Assembly: GCA_015693905.1 (NCBI GenBank)
Contig: CP065161.1
Coordinates: 1,426,001-1,490,000 of the forward strand
DNA length: 64,000 bases
Direction: 5' to 3'
Origin: Rhodobacterales bacterium HKCCA1288
Lineage (GTDB): Bacteria; Pseudomonadota; Alphaproteobacteria; Rhodobacterales; Rhodobacteraceae
The notes beneath the pieces are model-generated. The model had not been told where the DNA came from, searched no databases, and saw only the letters and a list, made by a program, of their open reading frames with translations. Positions 36,738-44,817 of the stretch are shown in pieces; position 1 is the stretch's first letter; every line of letters begins with the position of its first letter. A program made the translations under genes and the position numbers.

Positions 36738-36780
36738 CGTCGGCCTCGTAGGAAACGCGCGAACAGGACCGAGGCCGACG
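36738..36780. repeat. Long-armed inverted repeat just behind ccoP
   Basis: CGTCGGCCTCG (36738-36748) and CGAGGCCGACG (36770-36780) form a perfect 11-bp GC-rich stem with a 21-nt loop, 52 bp past the ccoP stop. No T run is present. It is a likely 3' mRNA structure. Confidence 0.5.
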
Positions 36781-36832
36781 CCGCACCACATTTCGCAAGG
36801 GAAACGTGGATCTTTGTGCCCGAGGGCGGCGG

Positions 36833-37729
36833 TTATTCACCGCCCCCAAGCGAATGGACATAAAGCGCAACCGAACGGATCTCGGCTTCGGACAGGCGCT
36901 CATTCCAGTTTGGCATCACACCAAATCGGGCATAGCGCACAGTCTCCTCGATCTTCTCGGCTGAGCCACCATAGAGCCAGATTGCATCAGTCAGATTGGG
37001 GGCGCCCATGAAACGATCCCCTAGGCCTTGATCCCCGTGGCAGGCAGCGCAGTTATTGAGGAACACCTCCTGTCCTGCGGCAGCAAGCCCCGCATCATGC
37101 TCTTGGTTCGAGATTGCCAGAACATGATTGACGACCTGACCGATTTCTTCATCGCTGAGCATGCCTTCAAAAGCAGTCATCGCTGAATAGCGCGCATCTG
37201 GGTCTGTCTCGTTGCGGATGCCGTGGGTAACAGTGTAGTGGATATCGTCAATACTCCCACCCCATAGCCAATCATCATCCAACAGGTTCGGGTATCCTGC
37301 GGCCTGAACGCCAGCTGCGCCCGATCCGTGACATTGCGCGCACCATGTGCGGAAGGTCGCCGCGCCACCTTGGATCGCGTAATTATAAAGATCAGGTGTG
37401 GCCTGCGGGGTGATGGCCGCAAGATCGACTGTCTCAAGCTCTTGACGCAGACCTGCATTCATCGCGTCAAATTCCGCAATGTCATCGACCACATTAGCGC
37501 GGGTCGAGAACCCAAGCAAACCTGGCGTTGCCTCTTTCAACAGCGGCCATGCGGGATAGGCTACAGTATAGGCCAAGCCCCAAACGATACAGGCGTAGAA
37601 TGTCCACAACCACCAACGTGGCAGGGGGTTGTTGAACTCCTTGATCCCATCCCAAGAATGGCCCGTTGTTTCAGGGTCACCCGCTTGCAAGGTTGGGTCA
37701 ACGTGATGTGCGTTTTTATGGTCGGTCAT
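36833..37729 (-). CDS. ccoP: cbb3 cytochrome oxidase subunit III, dihaem cytochrome c CcoP
   Basis: The 298-residue subunit feeds electrons to the oxidase. It has a membrane anchor (WWLWTFYACIVWGLAYTVAYP, about residues 38-58) and two c-type haem sites, CAQCHG and CAACHG, in its two periplasmic cytochrome domains. The C-terminus ends SVALYVHSLGGGE. The ATG overlaps the ccoQ stop (ATGA). Last gene of ccoNOQP. Confidence 0.97.
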   Translation of the reverse strand: MTDHKNAHHVDPTLQAGDPETTGHSWDGIKEFNNPLPRWWLWTFYACIVWGLAYTVAYPAWPLLKEATPGLLGFSTRANVVDDIAEFDAMNAGLRQELETVDLAAITPQATPDLYNYAIQGGAATFRTWCAQCHGSGAAGVQAAGYPNLLDDDWLWGGSIDDIHYTVTHGIRNETDPDARYSAMTAFEGMLSDEEIGQVVNHVLAISNQEHDAGLAAAGQEVFLNNCAACHGDQGLGDRFMGAPNLTDAIWLYGGSAEKIEETVRYARFGVMPNWNERLSEAEIRSVALYVHSLGGGE

Positions 37730-37929
37730 TGCCGTGCCTCCTTGGTCGCAGGGCTGCGTGCGGCGGGCTTGTCATCATGGCGAAAGGGGATATTTGCCGT
37801 GTCTTCGTGCAGTTTGCGGCTTCCTGGGCGGAAGGTGAAAAATACCACCGCCACGAAAGAGACAAACATAAACACAGCGCCCCAAGAGCCTGCAAAAACC
37901 CGCATCAGGGTGTAGCTGTCATCAAGCAT
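37726..37929 (-). CDS. ccoQ: cbb3 cytochrome oxidase subunit CcoQ
   Basis: The 67-residue product has one membrane helix (SWGAVFMFVSFVAVVFFTFRPG) and a charged tail, typical of CcoQ/FixQ, which stabilises the oxidase. It lies 15 bp after ccoO and overlaps ccoP. The start MLDDSYTLMRVFAG is the first ATG and has GGAGGG ahead. Confidence 0.92.
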   Translation of the reverse strand: MLDDSYTLMRVFAGSWGAVFMFVSFVAVVFFTFRPGSRKLHEDTANIPFRHDDKPAARSPATKEARQ

Positions 37930-37944
37930 CAGATCAGCCCTCCC

Positions 37945-38664
37945 TTAACGGCTTTCGTCAGGCGTAAAGGTCGAGAAATCGACCAATGTGCCCAACATTT
38001 GCAGATATGCGACCAAAGCATCCATTTCGGTCACAGCGGGATTTCCATCAAAGTCGCGCTGCTGCGCGCCTGGATAGCGGGCGACAACACCCGCATCGCC
38101 ATAGGTCGTAGCTTGTTCGATGAAATCGAGCTCGGCCATTTCCAATTGCTCATCCGTGTAAGGCACACCGACCAAGCGGTGGGTTTCCATCAGATCAACA
38201 ACATGCTCAGGCGAGATGACACGATCAGATAGGAACCCATAAGCGGGCATGACGGATTCAGGCACAACCGACTGCGGATCGGTTAAGTGATCCACATGCC
38301 AAGCATCCGAATAACGGCCGCCCACACGGGCCAAATCTGGCCCCGTGCGCTTAGAGCCCCACTGGAACGGATGGTCATACATGGATTCAGCCGCAAGGCT
38401 GTAGTGACCATAACGCTCCACCTCATCGCGCATTGGACGGATCATCTGGCTGTGACAGACATAGCAGCCTTCACGCACATAGATTTCGCGACCCGTCAAT
38501 TCGAGCGGTGAGTAGGGACGCATCCCATCCACTTCTTCAATTGTGTTCTCAAGATAGAACAAGGGGGCGATTTCCACGATACCGCCGATGGTGACGACCA
38601 GAAAGCTGAGCGTCAGCAGAAGCGTGGCATTGGTTTCAATTTTCTTGTGACCTTCAAGAGCCAT
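37945..38664 (-). CDS. ccoO: cbb3 cytochrome oxidase subunit II, monohaem cytochrome c CcoO
   Basis: The 239-residue subunit has an N-terminal anchor ([21 protein letters not shown]) and a single haem c site, [20 protein letters not shown]. The surrounding [18 protein letters not shown] and [20 protein letters not shown] are hallmarks of CcoO/FixO. Located 14 bp after ccoN. Confidence 0.97.
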   Translation of the reverse strand: MALEGHKKIETNATLLLTLSFLVVTIGGIVEIAPLFYLENTIEEVDGMRPYSPLELTGREIYVREGCYVCHSQMIRPMRDEVERYGHYSLAAESMYDHPFQWGSKRTGPDLARVGGRYSDAWHVDHLTDPQSVVPESVMPAYGFLSDRVISPEHVVDLMETHRLVGVPYTDEQLEMAELDFIEQATTYGDAGVVARYPGAQQRDFDGNPAVTEMDALVAYLQMLGTLVDFSTFTPDESR

Positions 38665-38678
38665 TTCTCACGCCCTCC

Positions 38679-40280
38679 TTATTCTGCTGGTGCCATGGCA
38701 GGGGCTTGCTGCGTAGCAGCGCCTTTGCGCACGGTCATCCAGAGGTTGTAGGCCATGATGATCGCCCCAGTGAGATACATGACCCCACCCAAGCCGCGCA
38801 CCACATACATTGGGAATTTGGCCGAAACCGTGTCTGCGAAAGAGTTCACAAGGAAGCCTTGCGCATCAACTTCACGCCACATCAGACCTTCCATGATCCC
38901 CGTGACCCACATCGAAGATGCGTAGAGAACGATCCCAATGGTCGCCAACCAATAGTGCCACGACACGGCCCGCAGGGAATACAGGGCCTGACGGTTCCAC
39001 AGTTTGGGCACGAGATAGTAGAGCATCCCGAAGGTGATCATCCCGTTCCACCCCAAGGCACCAGAATGCACGTGACCAATCGTCCAGTCCGTGTAATGCG
39101 ACAGCGAGTTCACCGCGCGGATCGACATCATTGGGCCTTCGAATGTGGACATTCCGTAGAAGGCAACCGAGGTGACCATCATCCGCAACACAGGGTCTGT
39201 GCGCAGCTTGTCCCAAGCACCCGACAAGGTCATCAGGCCGTTGATCATACCGCCCCAAGACGGCATCCAAAGAATGATTGAGAACACCATGCCAAGGGTA
39301 GACGCCCAGTCAGGCAGCGCGGTGTAATGCAAATGGTGAGGGCCTGCCCAGATATAAAGGAAGATCAGCGCCCAGAAGTGGATGATCGACAATTTATACG
39401 AGTAGACAGGGCGCTCGGCCTGTTTTGGAATGAAGTAATACATCATCCCCAAGAAGCCCGCCGTCAGGAAGAAGCCCACAGCATTGTGGCCATACCACCA
39501 TTGCGTCATTGCGTTTTGCACGCCAGAGAACACCTGAACCGAGCGCGACCCAAAGATCGACACTGGGATCGCAAGGTTATTGACCACATGCAACATGGCC
39601 ACGGTCACGATAAAGGACAGCAAGAACCAGTTGGCCACGTAAATATGCGGCTCACGGCGGCGGATCAGCGTGCCAACATACACGGCCAAGAACGCCACCC
39701 AAACGATGGTCAACCATAGGTCAACATACCATTCAGGTTCCGCATATTCTTGGCTTTGGGTTGCGCCAAGCAGATAGCCTGTCGCCGCCAGAACGATGAA
39801 CAGCTGATAGCCCCAAAACACGAACCAAGCCAGACCGCCGCCCCAAAGCCGTGCGGCCGTGGTGCGTTGAACAATGTAAAATGACGCGGCCAAAAGCGCG
39901 TTACCCCCAAAGGCGAAGATCACCGCCGATGTGTGCAAGGGGCGCAAGCGGCCAAAGTTACCAAAGGGCTGAGCCCAATCGAAATTCAACTGCGGAAAGG
40001 CAAGCTGAAACGCGATATATGTGCCAGCGAGAAAACCGACCACGCCCCAGAATACTGTGGCGATGGTAGCGGCGCGCACTGGCCCGTCATTATATTCGTC
40101 CAAGGCTGGAGCAAGCTGTGGCTCGCCAGTGCGGCGCAATTGCCACAAAAACACCCCCGATGCGACCAGCATGACCAAAACGGCATGCACCATATAGGCT
40201 TCATCGCGGGCATATTGCGCAGCAATCGCGGCCAAAACCGCAACCAGACCAAGGATCAATAGCTTTGCATAATCAAGCAT
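38679..40280 (-). CDS. ccoN: cbb3 cytochrome oxidase catalytic subunit I CcoN
   Basis: The 533-residue haem-copper oxidase core reduces O2 to water at low oxygen and pumps protons. It has about 12 membrane helices and the metal-binding segments [45 protein letters not shown] and [15 protein letters not shown] that carry the haem and CuB histidines. The start [12 protein letters not shown] follows AAGGG by 8 nt; an upstream-extended frame is rejected. FNR boxes lie 23, 95 and 127 bp upstream. Confidence 0.97.
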   Translation of the reverse strand: MLDYAKLLILGLVAVLAAIAAQYARDEAYMVHAVLVMLVASGVFLWQLRRTGEPQLAPALDEYNDGPVRAATIATVFWGVVGFLAGTYIAFQLAFPQLNFDWAQPFGNFGRLRPLHTSAVIFAFGGNALLAASFYIVQRTTAARLWGGGLAWFVFWGYQLFIVLAATGYLLGATQSQEYAEPEWYVDLWLTIVWVAFLAVYVGTLIRRREPHIYVANWFLLSFIVTVAMLHVVNNLAIPVSIFGSRSVQVFSGVQNAMTQWWYGHNAVGFFLTAGFLGMMYYFIPKQAERPVYSYKLSIIHFWALIFLYIWAGPHHLHYTALPDWASTLGMVFSIILWMPSWGGMINGLMTLSGAWDKLRTDPVLRMMVTSVAFYGMSTFEGPMMSIRAVNSLSHYTDWTIGHVHSGALGWNGMITFGMLYYLVPKLWNRQALYSLRAVSWHYWLATIGIVLYASSMWVTGIMEGLMWREVDAQGFLVNSFADTVSAKFPMYVVRGLGGVMYLTGAIIMAYNLWMTVRKGAATQQAPAMAPAE

Positions 40281-40302
40281 AGATCGTCCCTTCGTATCGC
40301 TC

Positions 40303-40316
40303 TTGAGGTGAATCAA
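40303..40316. promoter_or_regulatory. FNR-type box close to the ccoN start
   Basis: TTGAG-GTGA-ATCAA differs from the FNR consensus at one position. It lies only 23 bp before the ccoN ATG, too near for classical activation unless the mRNA is very short; it could act as a repression or roadblock site. Confidence 0.5.
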
Positions 40317-40374
40317 TCACCCGTAAAGCTGTTTCCTATTGCCCCTCAAATCGCCCATGCGGGGCGATCCCTCC

Positions 40375-40388
40375 TTGATCCATGTCAA
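40375..40388. promoter_or_regulatory. FNR/FnrL box in the ccoN-usp intergenic region
   Basis: TTGAT-CCAT-GTCAA has one mismatch to the consensus. For ccoN, an activator here at -41.5 would place the transcript start about 60 bp before the ATG. Confidence 0.7.
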
Positions 40389-40406
40389 GCGTTTCCGCGC
40401 TTTCTT

Positions 40407-40420
40407 TTGACCCAAGTCAA
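40407..40420. promoter_or_regulatory. FNR/FnrL-type box upstream of the universal stress gene
   Basis: TTGAC-CCAA-GTCAA is a symmetric variant with one mismatch in each half. For the stress gene, an activator at -41.5 would place the transcript start near 40455, 31 bp before the ATG. Confidence 0.6.
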
Positions 40421-40485
40421 AGGCTGATGCGCTCTGCGCGGCCTAAGCTCGGCCCGTAACGATTCATCCCAAAAGGAGATGCGCC

Positions 40486-41340
40486 ATGTCCGTCCAAACC
40501 TGTTTTCCCACAGTGATGACCGTTCTTGATCAGCCTGAAACTGTGGACAGCACCCTTGCCCCGATCTTGCCTTTCGCTCGCGCCACTGGCGCGCATTTGC
40601 GCGCCCTCAGCCTTGGGGTGGATGCAACTCAGGCAGGGTATTTTGTGGCGGGGGCCACCGCGGCGATCATGAGCGATGAAACCTTGCAACTCGCACGCGA
40701 AGACGCGCTCGAAATCAAATCGCGGGCCGAGGCCCTACTTGAAAAGGCTGATATCTCTTTTGAGGTTGAGGCAACCATCACCCAATCCGCGGGACTAGGC
40801 AGCGTTATTTCCGCGAATGCCCATTTTGCAGATTTGGTGATCCTTCCCCTCCCTTACGGGCCGAATATGGGTAGTGAGGCCCCTATGATTGCCGAAGCGG
40901 CCCTGTTTGATGGGGCGGCACCCGTTTTGGTTGTGCCAAATGGGGTGGATATTCCAAACCCTGCCCGCCGTATTGTCATTGCGTGGAACAACAGCGCCGA
41001 GGCGCTATCGGCGGTGCGCCATGCTTTGGGGTTGTTAAAGGCAGCGGATGAGGTGGATATCCTCGTCATCGATCCCGAGCGGGGTCACATGAGCCCCGCT
41101 GAACCTGGCGCAGATTTGGCAACATGGCTGAGCCGCCACGGGGTGCATGCCAATATCAGCCTTGTGCCGCGCCGATTGGGCCGCGTGAGCGATGAAATCG
41201 CACGGCATCTGACAGACACGAACGCAGATCTCCTTGTGATGGGGGCCTACAGCCATTCACGCCTGCGCGAGGCGATTTGGGGCGGGGCCACCCGTGACCT
41301 TTTGACCGAAGCCAAGCTGCCCATTCTCATGGCGCATTGA
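40486..41340 (+). CDS. Universal stress protein (tandem Usp type)
   Basis: The 284-residue product consists of two Usp-like halves; the second is the clearer, with RRIVIAWNNSAEALSAVRHAL near residue 165 and the ending DLLVMGAYSHSRLREAIWGG followed by TRDLLTEAKLPILMAH, which carries the G-x-x-R-x-x-x-G type nucleotide motif. UspA-type proteins are often induced by oxygen limitation and lie beside ccoN in Rhodobacterales. A strong AAAAGGAG precedes the ATG. FNR-type boxes in the shared upstream region suggest joint control with ccoN. Confidence 0.88.
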   Translation: MSVQTCFPTVMTVLDQPETVDSTLAPILPFARATGAHLRALSLGVDATQAGYFVAGATAAIMSDETLQLAREDALEIKSRAEALLEKADISFEVEATITQSAGLGSVISANAHFADLVILPLPYGPNMGSEAPMIAEAALFDGAAPVLVVPNGVDIPNPARRIVIAWNNSAEALSAVRHALGLLKAADEVDILVIDPERGHMSPAEPGADLATWLSRHGVHANISLVPRRLGRVSDEIARHLTDTNADLLVMGAYSHSRLREAIWGGATRDLLTEAKLPILMAH

Positions 41341-41342
41341 AA

Positions 41343-42560
41343 TCAGAGGTATAGCGCGGCTAAGGCCGCGCTTGCCCTTTGGCCCAAAACCTCTGTGGAT
41401 AGGCCTGCAAGACTGCGGGCATAATCCCCCCCATTGAGCGCCATGAGGGCGGCTTGACCCGTAAGGGGAAGCAAATTTACAAAAGCGGCAAAGGCACCAT
41501 CACGAGCATCAGCGGCCAAAATAACCTCCGCCCCCTGATCCCAAAAGGCGTGATCATAGTGCAAAACGACCTTTTCCAAACTGCCCATCCGCAAACGTGA
41601 CAGGGAGGCTTGAACCTCTGGCGGCAAGCTTGGGGCGAACTGCACCGCACCTGATTGCAACACCCCCAATGGCAATGTGACAATCGCAGCCTGCGCAGTC
41701 AGCGTCCCTGTGTTTGATCCAGCTGCCGTGACGATCTCTACGCCGCCCGTGCCATATCTGATTTGCACAATGGGGCTTGCGAGATGCAACCGCGCCCCAT
41801 CCGTCTCAAAGCCTGCCAAGATCTGATCATAGCCGCCTGAAATCATCACATCAGGCCCACCGAATTCTTCACCCTCATCCAGCGCAAGATCGGAGAGGTT
41901 GTCATAATCATCGGCGTAATCAAGATTGGCGATGCTGTGCCAGTGCAGCCATTCTGGCATATCCACAATACGGCCTTCCCTGTTGCGGGTCACAACCCCT
42001 TCCCAATCACTGCGCAATAGGGTCAGGCCAAGCGCGTGCGCAATCTCCGTGACTGGATTGGCATGGCTGCCGTGAATCCATGACGCCCCAAGATCGGCGG
42101 CAAAGCCAAGACTGCGATCCGTTATCACCCGTCCGCCAATTCGCGCGCGCGCCTCAAAGAGATCCACCGCAATGCCATCGCGCAACAGAAGTTCAGCCGC
42201 CGCCAATCCCGCAACGCCTGCACCGATGATGGCAACATGATCCACGCCCAAATCGCGGATTTGATCCGCAGCCCGCCTGCCCGATAAAATCGCCCCATGC
42301 ACTGTTGAGGGGTAATCAGGTTCGGTCGCCTCACCCGCGAACACCAACCGCTCAGCAACAGGTTGCGCCAACTGCACGCGGTCTGCCCGAGTGCCATGCA
42401 AACCTAAATGCGAATAAGACCCCCGCGCAAAAGGATCAGACCACCACGCAGTGCGCAGCACGGCACGCGGGGTAGAGGCATAAGATTTTCCAAAAAGTAA
42501 TGCGGGCGCAGCCAATGCTGACACAGCCCCAACAACAAGCTGCCGCCTGCGTCTTTGCAT
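41343..42560 (-). CDS. Exported flavin amine oxidase with circularly permuted module order
   Basis: The 405-residue protein has the parts of a polyamine/monoamine oxidase in the wrong order. After an Arg-rich, Tat-like signal (MQRRRRQLVVGAVSALAAPA) come residues about 36-101, which match the normal C-terminus of the family: TAWWSDPFARGSYSHLGL, then RLVFAGEATEPDYPSTVHGA and SGRRAADQI. Six residues later the normal N-terminus starts: VAIIGAGVAGLAAAELLL (GxGxxG 113-118), GGR (142-144), GASWIHGS, SGGYDQILAGF, TLPLGVLQ. The frame ends at ALAALYL, just where a normal enzyme would continue into TRW-DP-GSYS. The stop lies 2 bp from the convergent stress gene, so no C-terminal part is missing downstream. 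It follows fnrL by 66 bp on the same strand. Confidence 0.85.
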   Translation of the reverse strand: MQRRRRQLVVGAVSALAAPALLFGKSYASTPRAVLRTAWWSDPFARGSYSHLGLHGTRADRVQLAQPVAERLVFAGEATEPDYPSTVHGAILSGRRAADQIRDLGVDHVAIIGAGVAGLAAAELLLRDGIAVDLFEARARIGGRVITDRSLGFAADLGASWIHGSHANPVTEIAHALGLTLLRSDWEGVVTRNREGRIVDMPEWLHWHSIANLDYADDYDNLSDLALDEGEEFGGPDVMISGGYDQILAGFETDGARLHLASPIVQIRYGTGGVEIVTAAGSNTGTLTAQAAIVTLPLGVLQSGAVQFAPSLPPEVQASLSRLRMGSLEKVVLHYDHAFWDQGAEVILAADARDGAFAAFVNLLPLTGQAALMALNGGDYARSLAGLSTEVLGQRASAALAALYL

Positions 42561-42626
42561 TGCGATCCCCCCAATCTTGCGCGGCTGGCCTGCGCGCGCG
42601 TGGGATGGATTAAATCGCGCAACGCC

Positions 42627-43385
42627 CTAGGATGGCAAGCCCCCATCATCATCATCGCCCGTCTCATCCAACAAGGCTTCGAAATCGGGGATGATGATGC
42701 GCCGCTTGCCGTCCAATTCGATGACACCGTCCTTGCGCAGGGCGGTCATTTGGCGGCTGACTGTCTCGATGGTTAAGCCCATATAATCCGCCATCGCCTC
42801 GCGCGTGAGTGGTAAATCAAAGCTCAACGGCCCGCCCAGAGAGGGCACATTTTTAAGACTAGCATCACGCCGCGCAATGATTGTCAGGAAAGAGGCGATT
42901 TTCTCGCGCGCGGTCTTGCGGCCCAAGAGCAGCATCCACTCCCGCGCGGCATCCAACTCATCCAATGTCATTTCCAACAAGCGTTGGCTGACATGAGGTG
43001 TGGTGGCAATCAATTGTTGAAACGGATTACGGCGGAAACAGCACAGCACAATATCAGTTGCCGCATGCACATCGTAAGACACCGTGTCACGATTCGGACG
43101 ACCCAAGAAATCTGAAGGCAACAAAAGACCGACCATTTGGCGGCGGCCGTCCTCCATGGTTTGGGTCATTGACGCAACACCCGAGACAACCGATGCCACA
43201 AATTCCATCGGATCGCCTGCCCAAACAATCGGCTGCCCTGCCGTAAAGCCTTTATAATACTTGATTTCTTCCAAAAGCGTTAGTTCATCAGGCTCGCATC
43301 GCGCACAAACCGCTTTGTGGCGAATAGGACAATCAGCGCAGTCCTGTTTTGGGAGGGTCAGCGGTCTGTTTGGCATGGATGCCAT
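42627..43385 (-). CDS. fnrL: Oxygen-sensing Crp/Fnr-family regulator FnrL
   Basis: The 252-residue regulator has the FnrL cysteine pattern DCADCPIRHKAVCARCEPDE (C16, C19, C27, C30) with a further CC at 115-116, enough ligands for an oxygen-labile [4Fe-4S] cluster. A cyclic-nucleotide-like beta-roll is followed by a helix-turn-helix, TREAMADYMGLTIETVSRQM, whose E-T-V-S-R contacts fit TTGAT-N4-ATCAA sites. Five such sites are found in this window, next to ccoG, ccoN, usp and hemN/fnrL itself. The start could also be the Met at residue 4. Confidence 0.95.
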   Translation of the reverse strand: MASMPNRPLTLPKQDCADCPIRHKAVCARCEPDELTLLEEIKYYKGFTAGQPIVWAGDPMEFVASVVSGVASMTQTMEDGRRQMVGLLLPSDFLGRPNRDTVSYDVHAATDIVLCCFRRNPFQQLIATTPHVSQRLLEMTLDELDAAREWMLLLGRKTAREKIASFLTIIARRDASLKNVPSLGGPLSFDLPLTREAMADYMGLTIETVSRQMTALRKDGVIELDGKRRIIIPDFEALLDETGDDDDGGLPS

Positions 43386-43413
43386 CCGTCAGTTTAGCTC
43401 AAGTCAGTTTGGG

Positions 43414-43427
43414 TTGATCTAGGTCAA
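43414..43427. promoter_or_regulatory. FNR/FnrL box between fnrL and hemN
   Basis: TTGAT-CTAG-GTCAA has one mismatch to the consensus. Its centre lies exactly 41.5 nt before the A of the hemN ATG, and TATGGT (43450-43455) sits where the -10 hexamer should be, so FnrL-activated hemN mRNA would be leaderless. It may also regulate fnrL. Confidence 0.75.
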
Positions 43428-43461
43428 TCCCAGTTTGGTCGGTTCGCCTTATGGTAGTCTG

Positions 43462-44817
43462 ATGGACAATAACACGCAACTCCGCAAACTGGGTTTGTTC
43501 GACGCCAAAGTGCCGCGCTATACCAGTTACCCGCCCGCCACGAAATTTTCGAATGACGTGACTTCGGAAAGATTCGCATCATGGATCCAAGGGTTGCCCG
43601 AAGGTGCGCGCATTTCGGCCTATATCCATGTGCCATTTTGCAGACGCCTGTGTTGGTTCTGTGCCTGCCGCACACAAGGGGTGCGCTCGGACGAGCCGAT
43701 CATTGCCTATCTGGAAAGCCTAAAACAAGAAATCACCAATCTCTCTGCACTCCTCCCAAAGGGGGTGAAACTGGCGCGATTGCATTGGGGCGGCGGCACG
43801 CCTACCTTGCTGAGCCCTGCACAGATGACAGATCTCGCAAGCCATTTGCAAACTGTGCTTCCTCTTGATGAGAACTATGAATTCTCGGTTGAGATTGATC
43901 CAAACGAAATAGATGACGCGCGCCTTGATGCATTGGTGGCTGCAGGAATGAATCGCGCTTCAATCGGGGTACAAGATTTTCATTCCGAAATTCAAAACAC
44001 AATTGGCCGCCTGCAAACATATGATGTGACAAAGGCAGCGGTGGATGCCATCCGCGCGCGTGGGATTACTTCGCTGAATGCAGATATTCTATTCGGCCTG
44101 CCTCATCAGGATGCAAAGCGCATCGCAGAAACTGTTCAAATGCTGCTCTCGCTAAGCCCTGACCGCGTGGCGCTTTATGGCTATGCCCATGTGCCATGGA
44201 TGTCCAAGCGTCAATCCATGATCCCAACCGATGCTTTACCGACACCCGAAGAACGGCTTGCCTTGTTCGATGTCGCGCGTGAATTGTTTATGTGGGATGG
44301 ATATCAGGAAATCGGGATCGACCATTTCGCCCGACCCGATGACAGCTTGGGCCGTGCCGCGCGTGAAGGTCGTCTGCGGCGCAATTTCCAGGGTTACACA
44401 GATGACACCTGCGATACGCTGATTGGGTTAGGCGCTTCGGCTATTTCGCGCTTTCCACAAGGCTATGCGCAAAACGCCTCAAGCACCGCCGAATATCAAA
44501 AAGCCGTCCGTGCAGGCGCATTGGCCACAGGGCGTGGTCATGTCTTCAAAGGAGAAGATCGGCTCAGATCCCGACTGATCGAAGCCATCATGTGCGATTT
44601 CCAAATCGACCGCGCCGAAATTTTGGGGAATTTTGAAATCGCGCCCGCAAGTCTTGAGGCCCTGCTTCAAAGCACAGCGCGACAGTTTCCCAATATGGTG
44701 TCAGTCACGCAATCTGGTTTCTTTATTCATCCAGAGGGGCGCCCCCTGACCCGCATGATCGCGCGCGCTTTTGATGCTTATGAAATGCGCAGCGAAGGAC
44801 ATTCTTCAGCCATCTAA
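43462..44817 (+). CDS. hemN: Oxygen-independent coproporphyrinogen III oxidase (radical SAM)
   Basis: The 451-residue enzyme makes protoporphyrinogen IX without oxygen. It carries the radical SAM cluster CRRLCWFCAC (C60, C64, C67, with C69), the HemN-specific RYTSYPPATKF and VPFCRRLC context, HWGGGTPTLLS and the C-terminal HemN domain. True HemN length and motifs distinguish it from HemW-like proteins. The start MDNNTQLRKLGLFDAK at 43462 was chosen over an extended frame. Its TAA overlaps the yejF stop tail-to-tail (CTAA). Confidence 0.95.
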   Translation: MDNNTQLRKLGLFDAKVPRYTSYPPATKFSNDVTSERFASWIQGLPEGARISAYIHVPFCRRLCWFCACRTQGVRSDEPIIAYLESLKQEITNLSALLPKGVKLARLHWGGGTPTLLSPAQMTDLASHLQTVLPLDENYEFSVEIDPNEIDDARLDALVAAGMNRASIGVQDFHSEIQNTIGRLQTYDVTKAAVDAIRARGITSLNADILFGLPHQDAKRIAETVQMLLSLSPDRVALYGYAHVPWMSKRQSMIPTDALPTPEERLALFDVARELFMWDGYQEIGIDHFARPDDSLGRAAREGRLRRNFQGYTDDTCDTLIGLGASAISRFPQGYAQNASSTAEYQKAVRAGALATGRGHVFKGEDRLRSRLIEAIMCDFQIDRAEILGNFEIAPASLEALLQSTARQFPNMVSVTQSGFFIHPEGRPLTRMIARAFDAYEMRSEGHSSAI

